Below, piece by piece: positions 1-4,586 of a DNA stretch of 7,183 nt (position 1 is the first letter of the stretch; each line of letters starts with the position of its first letter). Source of the stretch: an uncultured Bacilli bacterium (GTDB lineage Bacteria > Bacillota_I > Bacilli_A > RF39 > UBA660); contig CANQIR010000054.1 of NCBI GenBank assembly GCA_947624095.1, positions 1 through 7,183 on the forward strand, given 5' to 3'. The position numbers and the translations under genes are program-made. The notes under the pieces were generated by a model. That model was given only the letters and a program-made list of their open reading frames with translations. It searched no databases and was not told the DNA's origin.

Positions 1-1
1 C

Positions 2-625
2 GTTGATAAAATAAATGAATTAAAACCTGATATTGTTATCTTTACTGGTGATTTAGTAGACGAAGATCACCATCCCAACGATGAACAAGTAGCTACCTTA
101 AAAAAGTATCTTACCCAAATTAATGCTACCTTTTCTAAATATGCTGTTAGCGGTAATCACGATTATACAATAGAAGATATAAGTAGCCTTTATGAAGGAA
201 CAGGTTTTAAATACTTAGAAAATGAAAGAGAAGACATCTATTATGAAAGCGAAACTCCAATTTCTATCTATGCCTTTCCTTCAGCTATATCTGGAACTCC
301 TGACTATACCATCTTAAATAACCAAGATAATAATTATAAAATTATCATACTCCACGAACCTGATAGTATTGATGATTTAATAACTTATAAACCTGATTTA
401 GTTCTTGCTGGTCACTCTCATGGTGGTCAAGTAAGATTACCATTTATTGGTGCTATCTATACACCAATTGGTAGTAAAAAATATTTTGAAGAATTTTATC
501 AATTAGATAATACTCAACTTTATATTTCTTCCGGACTTGGTACTAGTGGTTTAAAAGTTCGTTACTTTAATCGTCCATCTATTAATTTATATCGCTTAGC
601 AAGTATTTCAAACGAAGAACAATAA
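2..625 (+). CDS. Metallophosphoesterase, YkuE/YaeI-like (5' end outside window)
   Basis: Reading from base 2, 207 codons stay open to a TAA at 623-625. The calcineurin-like metallophosphoesterase motifs appear in order: TGDLVD (residues 15-20 of the visible part), GNHD (51-54), LHEP (117-120) and AGHSHGGQ (136-143). These are metal-ligand motifs 2 to 5 of the family. The first motif (DxH) and any N-terminal membrane or signal segment lie outside the window. The GHSHGGQ ending followed by an IGxxYTPxG-type segment is typical of the YkuE/YaeI subgroup, membrane- or wall-associated phosphoesterases that hydrolyse phosphate mono- or diesters with a dinuclear metal centre. The in vivo substrate cannot be told from the sequence. 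The visible part looks intact and ends in a normal ISSGLGTSG plus arginine-containing tail. A strong terminator overlaps the stop, so it is the last gene of its transcript. Confidence 0.93.
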   Translation, partial: VDKINELKPDIVIFTGDLVDEDHHPNDEQVATLKKYLTQINATFSKYAVSGNHDYTIEDISSLYEGTGFKYLENEREDIYYESETPISIYAFPSAISGTPDYTILNNQDNNYKIIILHEPDSIDDLITYKPDLVLAGHSHGGQVRLPFIGAIYTPIGSKKYFEEFYQLDNTQLYISSGLGTSGLKVRYFNRPSINLYRLASISNEEQ

Positions 626-652
626 AAGATCTACAGCCGTAGATCTTTTATT
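621..652. terminator. Bidirectional intrinsic terminator, 14-bp perfect stem
   Basis: Bases 621-634 are the exact reverse complement of 639-652, with a four-base loop AGCC (635-638). The arm contains AAAAGATCTAC and ends in T-rich sequence on both strands (TTTTATTTT on +). It overlaps the stop codon of the metallophosphoesterase and abuts the stop of the convergent coat gene at 653, so one hairpin can end both transcripts. Confidence 0.92.
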
Positions 653-1105
653 TTAAACACATTCCACATAAGTATCAGTTAAACATCTACATACGCAACA
701 ACAATCTAAATTCATTGTAAAGAAAGAATTAGTTGCTACATAAGGATTTAAACTATTCGTATCAGGATTATCTGCTAATACTCTAAATGTTGCGCAATTA
801 CCTTCCAACTTTTCTACCCTAAATACTGAAGAACAAGTTGAACTTTCTCCCGTACAAGTAGCAGTTGAATCCTTCGTTATTGGCATACTCCATGGTGTTC
901 CATTCCCACAACAAGTATAAAGCATTACTGGTCTTGTATTACAAATTAAGCAATTAGGTCCACCACCAAGCATTGGTCTATCACAAGAATCCAAACAACT
1001 CTCTGGACACGCATTCTGTTGTAAAACTAAAATAACACTCAATATCTCAGCTACACAATTAGGACAATTTGATCCGCATCCGCTACCATTATTATTGTTA
1101 TTCAT
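653..1105 (-). CDS. Cys-rich spore coat/exosporium protein, CotY/CotZ family
   Basis: A 150-aa protein with 19 cysteines. Its C-terminal half carries the hallmarks of the CotY/CotZ (ExsY) family: FRVEKLEGNCATFRVL (95-110), then a hydrophobic strand and NLDCCCVCRCL (132-142), matching the family's FRVE..GSCATL and DLDCFCAI segments. In Bacillus these proteins self-assemble into disulfide-crosslinked two-dimensional lattices forming the spore crust or exosporium basal layer. They are made in the mother cell. The N-terminal half has more Cys pairs (C10, C14, C17, C33, C37, C41, C52, C55, C65-C66) and an Asn run after the initiator Met. The ATG at 1103-1105 follows an AAAGGGTGA ribosome binding site at about 1113-1120. 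A sigma-K-like promoter precedes it at 1137-1164. Membership of the family is well supported; crust versus exosporium role is inference. Confidence 0.9.
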   Translation of the reverse strand: MNNNNNGSGCGSNCPNCVAEILSVILVLQQNACPESCLDSCDRPMLGGGPNCLICNTRPVMLYTCCGNGTPWSMPITKDSTATCTGESSTCSSVFRVEKLEGNCATFRVLADNPDTNSLNPYVATNSFFTMNLDCCCVCRCLTDTYVECV

Positions 1106-1136
1106 ATCATTTCACCCTTTCATATATTCTCATTAA

Positions 1137-1164
1137 TAATCTATGTGAAAAACTAGAAATAGTG
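1137..1164 (-). promoter_or_regulatory. Sigma-K-like promoter of the coat gene
   Basis: On the minus strand, AC (1163-1162), then exactly 16 bases, then CATAGATTA (1145-1137). The known sigma-K consensus is AC, 16-17 bases, CATAnnnTA. The predicted start lies near 1130, leaving a leader of about 25 bases that contains the ribosome binding site. The assignment is supported by the coat-protein identity and by the same arrangement upstream of the 63-aa gene. In sequence this AT-rich, chance matches are possible. Confidence 0.6.
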
Positions 1165-1166
1165 AA

Positions 1167-1198
1167 TTGTTTTATTTTTTTCAAATTTGTAGTATAAT
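1167..1198 (+). promoter_or_regulatory. Housekeeping (sigma-A-type) promoter of the EIIB-like gene
   Basis: A perfect -10 box TATAAT lies at 1193-1198. The -35 region is weak: TTGTTT at 1167-1172 with a long 20-base spacer, or TTTTAT at 1170-1175 with 17 bases. The predicted start near 1205 puts the AGGTGAT ribosome binding site (1206-1212) at the very 5' end of the transcript. That rules against the GTG (1208) and ATG (1211) as start codons. The promoter is back-to-back with the coat-gene promoter. Confidence 0.6.
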
Positions 1199-1219
1199 GA
1201 TTACTAGGTGATGCTCAAT

Positions 1220-1543
1220 ATGTTAACAAATAGATATGTTCAATACTTAATAATTCTTATTGTCTTATTTATTATCTCCTTAGTTTTTATCAAATTAAAA
1301 CAAAAGAATTTCTCTAATGAAATTAATAAACTTCTCAAATACCTTGGTGGTAAAGATAATATCATCAATATCGAATGTAATATGTCTCGTCTTAAAGTAA
1401 TTCTTAAAGATGTCAATATCGTCGATAAAGATGGTATTCAAAAACTAGGTGCTAAAGGTATTGTCGAAATCGATAATCAATTAAAAATTATCTTTGATAA
1501 AAATGCTAAAACCTTAAAAAAATATATCAAAGAATTATTATAA
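1220..1543 (+). CDS. Membrane-anchored lone PTS EIIB-like domain protein, active-site Cys displaced
   Basis: The start is ATG at 1220, seven bases after AGGTGAT, giving 107 aa. The GTG at 1208 would add four residues but has no ribosome binding site. Residues 6-24 form one transmembrane segment and a basic stretch follows (KLKQK). The rest, about 35-107, matches the glucose-type EIIB fold: LGGKDNI, then SRLKVILKD, then LGAKGIVEI and IIFDKNAKTLKKYI. In transporters this domain carries the phospho-cysteine three residues before the Arg of TRLR. Here that position is Asn (N54 from this start) and the only Cys is one place earlier (C53). No EIIA or EIIC domain is encoded nearby. It may therefore be a non-catalytic or regulatory relative; its role is unknown. 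It converges on the next gene with five bases between the stop codons. Confidence 0.85.
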   Translation: MLTNRYVQYLIILIVLFIISLVFIKLKQKNFSNEINKLLKYLGGKDNIINIECNMSRLKVILKDVNIVDKDGIQKLGAKGIVEIDNQLKIIFDKNAKTLKKYIKELL

Positions 1544-1561
1544 AGCCATCAGGCTTTTTTT
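1542..1561 (+). terminator. Intrinsic terminator after the EIIB-like gene
   Basis: The stem AAAGCC (1542-1547) pairs with GGCTTT (1552-1557) around loop ATCA and is followed by a T tract to 1561. It overlaps the TAA of the EIIB-like gene and contains the TGA stop (1551-1549) of the convergent gene in its loop. In the minus direction only ATAATAA follows the stem, so it is a weaker terminator that way. Confidence 0.8.
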
Positions 1562-1839
1562 ATTTCCTCAATCATCTTAATATCATTAATATATATCTTC
1601 TTATTACTCTTTGTAATAATATAATTATCTGTTCTCGTAGCTATTCTATCTTCTAATACTTCATTATTATTTAATACTAATCTAAAATCTATCATATAAG
1701 GAATTCTTCCCGAATGATATAAATCCTTAATAAATCCCTTAACATCCATTCTCTCATCTCTTTCTGATTCCTTATAAACTTCTTGTACATTATTGATTTT
1801 CTTTTCAATTGGTTTAGCAAAAACTCTAGGTAATTCCAT
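1549..1839 (-). CDS. Conserved-looking small protein of unknown function (96 aa)
   Basis: I do not recognise this protein with confidence. It has no signal peptide or membrane segment. The first 35 or so residues are charged (KPIEKKI, ESERDERMD). After that comes FIKDLYHSGRIPYMIDFRL and a pattern of short alternating strands ending YIITKSNKKIYINDIKMIEEI, suggesting a small beta-rich domain. The ATG at 1837-1839 has a GGGGGG ribosome binding site (1850-1845) five bases upstream, which supports real expression. It ends in TGA inside the terminator loop of the convergent gene. One alternative, held weakly, is a relative of the beta-rich C-terminal region of the crust protein CotO. That rests on a loosely similar pattern of alternating strands and the nearby CotY/CotZ gene. 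Confidence 0.72.
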   Translation of the reverse strand: MELPRVFAKPIEKKINNVQEVYKESERDERMDVKGFIKDLYHSGRIPYMIDFRLVLNNNEVLEDRIATRTDNYIITKSNKKIYINDIKMIEEIKKA

Positions 1840-1904
1840 AAAATCCCCCCTATTATAAATTATGAAACATAAATAATTAGTTGAATATTACCCATAATAA
1901 TACT

Positions 1905-2930
1905 ATGAAAAGAATATTAACTAAAAATTACTGTTATCTAATACCTATACTAATACTCTACTCCATTAGTCTTTTCACTATGCATAAGTACACAACTTAT
2001 TTTAATAAACATCTTCTTTGGTTATCTCTAAGTATCATTATTTATTTCCTAGTCCTTAAATTAAATCTCCAAAGATTTTTAAAATATCATTACTTATTTT
2101 ACCTATTTTCCCTTTTTCTTCTTATCCTTGTCTTATTTAATGGTAAAAACGCTCACGGTTCCACCGCCTGGCTTAATCTCTATTTCTTTACTATCCAACC
2201 TAGTGAAATAATGAAAATAGCCCTTTTCTTAACTCTATCTATCCTAACTATTCAAAAGAAAAATCCCTTTATCCTAATTATCCTTACCATCATTCCCTCT
2301 ATATTTACTTACTTAGAACCTGATACCGGTGCCATTATCATCTACTTAATAATTCTCCTTATCTGTTTATTAAATTATCATCCAAAGAAAAAGACCATTT
2401 TCCTGATCTTCCTACTTATTATCTTCTTAATCTTAGCCATTATTTATCTATACCATTTTCAAAAGACTATCTTTTTAAAAATCTTTGGTACTTCCATCTT
2501 TTATCGTCTTGATCGTTTAAAATCCTTTGCTTCTCAAGATAATATCCAAATCGAAAATGCCCTTATTTCCATAAGTACCCACCAATATTTATACTTCCCC
2601 GAAGCTCATACCGATTTCATCTTTGCCTTAATCATTGCCAATTTATCAATTATTACTATTCCAGTAATTCTCCTTTGCTATACTATCATTTTAGCTACCT
2701 TTAACTACCACTCCTTAAATGCTCATCAACTACCTAAAATTACCTATCAAATTATTTTCTATATCCTCTTATTTCAAATAATTGAAAATATCTTTATGAA
2801 CCTTGGTTTAACTCCTATTATTGGTATTCCCCTACCTTTTCTAAGTTATGGTGGTTCTTCAACAATAGCTTTATTTATACTTATAGCTCTTGCTGAAAAC
2901 TTTAAAAATCATCACTATAAATTAACTTAA
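1905..2930 (+). CDS. SEDS-family peptidoglycan glycosyltransferase (FtsW/RodA/SpoVE type)
   Basis: A 341-aa polytopic membrane protein with about ten hydrophobic segments. SEDS motifs appear in order: STAWLNLYFFTIQPSEIMKI (QPSE at 98-101), EPDTG (138-142), PEAHTDFIFA with the essential extracytoplasmic Asp (D237), and a C-terminal NLGLTPIIGIPLPFLSYGGS (about 299-318), the family signature. SEDS enzymes polymerise glycan strands from lipid II together with a class B penicillin-binding protein, at the septum (FtsW), side wall (RodA) or spore cortex (SpoVE). Which one this is cannot be settled here because no PBP gene is adjacent. The usual EELG after the HTDF helix is replaced by IANLSI. The ATG at 1905 was chosen over an in-frame TTG at 1881; neither has a clear ribosome binding site. 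The stop overlaps the convergent gene's stop. Confidence 0.93.
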   Translation: MKRILTKNYCYLIPILILYSISLFTMHKYTTYFNKHLLWLSLSIIIYFLVLKLNLQRFLKYHYLFYLFSLFLLILVLFNGKNAHGSTAWLNLYFFTIQPSEIMKIALFLTLSILTIQKKNPFILIILTIIPSIFTYLEPDTGAIIIYLIILLICLLNYHPKKKTIFLIFLLIIFLILAIIYLYHFQKTIFLKIFGTSIFYRLDRLKSFASQDNIQIENALISISTHQYLYFPEAHTDFIFALIIANLSIITIPVILLCYTIILATFNYHSLNAHQLPKITYQIIFYILLFQIIENIFMNLGLTPIIGIPLPFLSYGGSSTIALFILIALAENFKNHHYKLT

Positions 2931-3118
2931 TAATACGGATATGGGTATGGGTAAGGTTGATATCCATAAGGTGGATAAGGACGATACGGATATGGTCCTT
3001 GATTAGCTATAATTGGTCTTGGTCTACTTACTCCAACAGCTGCTCCACCTACTAAAGCCCCAGTTAAAAAAGGTAATACAAATCCTCTATTATTACCATA
3101 ATAATTATTATAATACAT
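2927..3118 (-). CDS. Small Tyr/Pro/Gly-rich protein with a glycine-rich hydrophobic segment (63 aa), possible spore-coat component
   Basis: Three parts are visible: a Tyr/Asn/Gly head (MYYNNYYGNNRG), a hydrophobic Gly/Ala segment (FVLPFLTGALVGGAAVGV, about 13-30) that could insert in a membrane or pack tightly, and a tail with PYPY repeats ending PYPYPYPYY. Small tyrosine-rich proteins of this kind are common in spore coats, where tyrosines can be oxidatively crosslinked, but I recognise no specific family. The ATG at 3116-3118 has an AAAGGAG ribosome binding site (3132-3126) at seven bases. A sigma-K-like promoter at 3138-3164 supports late mother-cell expression. The stop (2929-2927) overlaps the SEDS gene's stop by sharing TTAA. 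The repeated tail (GGATATGGG units on +) is prone to slippage. Existence is likely; the coat role is inference. Confidence 0.75.
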   Translation of the reverse strand: MYYNNYYGNNRGFVLPFLTGALVGGAAVGVSRPRPIIANQGPYPYRPYPPYGYQPYPYPYPYY

Positions 3119-3120
3119 AT

Positions 3121-3158
3121 AAAAACTCCTTTCACCATATTCTATGAAAAGAGTTTTT
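3121..3158 (-). terminator. tyrS terminator hairpin that encloses the next gene's ribosome binding site
   Basis: Bases 3121-3128 (AAAAACTC) pair with 3151-3158 (GAGTTTTT). After one C-A mismatch, 3130-3134 (TTTCA) pair with 3145-3149 (TGAAA), around a ten-base loop. On the minus strand the stem is followed by T-rich sequence, consistent with termination ten bases after the tyrS stop. The 3' arm contains AAAGGAG, the ribosome binding site of the 63-aa gene. Confidence 0.75.
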
Positions 3159-3164
3159 TCTTGT
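3138..3164 (-). promoter_or_regulatory. Sigma-K-like promoter of the 63-aa gene
   Basis: On the minus strand, AC (3164-3163), exactly 16 bases, then CATAGAATA (3146-3138). This fits the sigma-K consensus AC-N16/17-CATAnnnTA and differs by one base from the coat gene's -10 element, with identical spacing. The predicted start near 3131 falls inside the terminator's 3' arm, so this transcript would lack the 5' arm and have a free ribosome binding site. Confidence 0.55.
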
Positions 3165-3167
3165 TAT

Positions 3168-4403
3168 TTATTCATATAAACCTAAGTATTGTTTCTTCTT
3201 ACCTTTTCTAATTACCAATACTTTTCCTTCAATAGCTAAAGATTTATCAATTACTTGATTCTCATCACTATATTTTTGATTATTAATGGATATTGCTCCA
3301 CTACTTAACATCTCTCTAGCTTCTCTTCTAGAAGAACATATCTCATTATCAACTAATAAATCAATTAATTTAACTTCTCCTTTTAAATTAATCGAAGGTA
3401 CCATCTTCATCCCTATCATAATATCCTTAGCTGATAACTCTTCTAAGTTACCATTAAATAAAGCTTCACTAATTTTTACTGCTTTATTATATTCCTCTTC
3501 CCCATGCAAATCCGTAATTAATTCCTTAGCTAAAGCCTTCTGAGCAATTCTTAAATGTGGTGCTTCCTTATGCTTTCTTTCAATATCTAATATTTCATCT
3601 TTACTTAAGAAAGTTAACATCTTTAAATAACTAATAATCATTTCATCTTCCAAATTAATAAAATATTGATACAACTCGTAACTAGAAGTTTTATTCTTAT
3701 CAAGCCATAATGCATTACCTTCTGTTTTCCCAAATTTAACACCATTAGAATCCGTTACCAAAGGCATTACCATTCCATAAACTTCTTTACCCAATTTTTT
3801 TCTAATTAATTCAATTCCCGAAGTGATATTGCCCCATTGATCAGAACCAGCTACTTGTAAAGTTACTCCTCTAGTTTCATATAAATGTAAAAAATCTAAA
3901 GCTTGTAATATCATATAACTAAATTCTGCATAAGTAATACCACTTTCTATCCTTGTCTTAACCTTATCCTTAGCTAACATATAATTAATATTAAAATACT
4001 TACCATAATCCCTTAAGAAATCTATTACATTAATATCCTTTGTCCAATCATAATTATTAACAACTTCAAAACCAAATATTTCCTCAGCTTGTTTTTTTAA
4101 TCCCTTAAAATTCTTTTCTACTTCTTCCTTAGAAATAATTGGTCGCTCAGCATTCGGCTTTGGATCCCCGATTAATCCAGTTGCTCCCCCAACTAATAAA
4201 ATAGGTTTATGTCCATACCTAGCTAATCTCTTAGATATTAAAAATGATGAATAATGGCCTATATGCATTGAATCAGCTGTTGGATCTGTCCCAATATAAA
4301 ATGTCAAACTTGCATTATTTAACTTATCAATTAAAGCTTCATCAGATATATCTTGAATTAATCCTCTCCATTTTAAATCTTCATACAAAGTCATCTTTTC
4401 CAT
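3168..4403 (-). CDS. tyrS: Tyrosyl-tRNA synthetase
   Basis: A 411-aa class Ic synthetase that charges tRNA-Tyr in the cytoplasm. The HIGH motif is at 47-50 (MHIGH) and the KMSKS-equivalent KFGKT at 223-227. Tyrosine-binding residues match the Bacillus-type enzyme: Y36, D80, Y163, Q167 and D170, followed by the GSDQWGN segment (186-192). The C-terminal portion (about 340-411) is the S4-type RNA-binding domain with the SSRREAREML helix that contacts the tRNA. The length is usual for the bacterial TyrS family. The ATG at 4403 has a near-perfect AAGGAGG site seven bases upstream (4417-4411). A T-box leader lies directly upstream, so expression responds to uncharged tRNA-Tyr. A hairpin terminator follows. 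No substitutions at key residues were seen. Confidence 0.98.
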   Translation of the reverse strand: MEKMTLYEDLKWRGLIQDISDEALIDKLNNASLTFYIGTDPTADSMHIGHYSSFLISKRLARYGHKPILLVGGATGLIGDPKPNAERPIISKEEVEKNFKGLKKQAEEIFGFEVVNNYDWTKDINVIDFLRDYGKYFNINYMLAKDKVKTRIESGITYAEFSYMILQALDFLHLYETRGVTLQVAGSDQWGNITSGIELIRKKLGKEVYGMVMPLVTDSNGVKFGKTEGNALWLDKNKTSSYELYQYFINLEDEMIISYLKMLTFLSKDEILDIERKHKEAPHLRIAQKALAKELITDLHGEEEYNKAVKISEALFNGNLEELSAKDIMIGMKMVPSINLKGEVKLIDLLVDNEICSSRREAREMLSSGAISINNQKYSDENQVIDKSLAIEGKVLVIRKGKKKQYLGLYE

Positions 4404-4421
4404 TATATTTCCTCCTTAAAT

Positions 4422-4476
4422 AAAAAAATTCATAAATCTAAGGACGCCTAAGCGCGGTACCACCTTAGTTTATGAA
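4422..4476 (-). terminator. Regulated terminator of the tyrS T-box
   Basis: UUCAUAAA (4476-4469) pairs perfectly with UUUAUGAA (4436-4429), followed by seven Us (4428-4422). With the CUAAGG/CCUUAG pairing and one bulged A the stem reaches 14 bp. It encloses the whole antiterminator instead of replacing its strands. The upstream hairpin at 4480-4465 uses the same UUCAUAAA bases and so competes with it. Confidence 0.8.
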
Positions 4477-4549
4477 CTAATCATACACTTTATTCTTAAC
4501 GCGAATTACGTTTTAGCTCCAGAGTCGTAAATTCCTTCATCGCTAATTG
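4422..4549 (-). promoter_or_regulatory. T-box leader of tyrS (short form)
   Basis: The conserved T-box AAGGTGGTACCGCG is present (minus strand, 4466-4453). The antiterminator folds exactly as known: helix A1 CUAAGG (4468-4463) with CCUUAG (4443-4438), a seven-base bulge UGGUACC (4462-4456) offering UGGU to the tRNA acceptor end, helix A2 GCGC (4455-4452) with GCGU (4447-4444), and a UUAG loop. Upstream is a hairpin UUAGUU-CAUA-AACUAA (4480-4465). A short Stem I pairs UUAGCG (4546-4541) with CGUUAA (4501-4496) and GAAUUUACG (4534-4526) with CGUAAUUC (4510-4503). From the predicted start to the tyrS ATG is only about 146 bases, shorter than typical T-box leaders. A UAC Tyr triplet lies at 4529-4527 and a UAU at 4485-4483. 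Which one is the specifier is unresolved. Confidence 0.95.
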
Positions 4550-4555
4550 CTTATT

Positions 4556-4583
4556 ATTTTATCATACATTTAACTTTTTGCAA
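4556..4583 (-). promoter_or_regulatory. Promoter of the tyrS T-box transcript
   Basis: On the minus strand, TTGCAA (4583-4578), 16 bases, then TAAAAT (4561-4556) preceded by TGA, making an extended -10. The predicted start is near 4549. It begins just inside the intergenic region after the upstream gene's stop at 4587, where no separate terminator hairpin is visible. Confidence 0.75.
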
Positions 4584-4586
4584 GTC

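Noticed and set aside
1208..1219. GTG (1208) or ATG (1211) start for the EIIB-like gene
   Set aside because: AGGTGAT at 1206-1212 overlaps these codons and is correctly spaced for the ATG at 1220; the predicted transcript start near 1205 also leaves no leader for them.
1549..1551. Mycoplasma-type code with TGA as Trp
   Set aside because: Reading through this TGA would run the 96-aa gene into the terminator and antisense of its neighbour, and Trp codons elsewhere in the window are TGG.
1856..1881. Third sigma-K-like promoter for the 96-aa gene (CATAATTTA with AC upstream)
   Set aside because: The AC spacing is 15 instead of 16-17 and the surroundings are almost all A/T, so a chance match is likely; mentioned only as weak support.
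2935..3000. Short direct repeats (GGATATGGG-type units) as a CRISPR or minisatellite
   Set aside because: They are the coding repeats of the PYPY tail of the 63-aa protein and have no spacer structure.
3286..3543. 85-codon open frame on the plus strand
   Set aside because: It lies entirely inside tyrS on the opposite strand, has no ribosome binding site and encodes nothing recognisable; it is a shadow frame.
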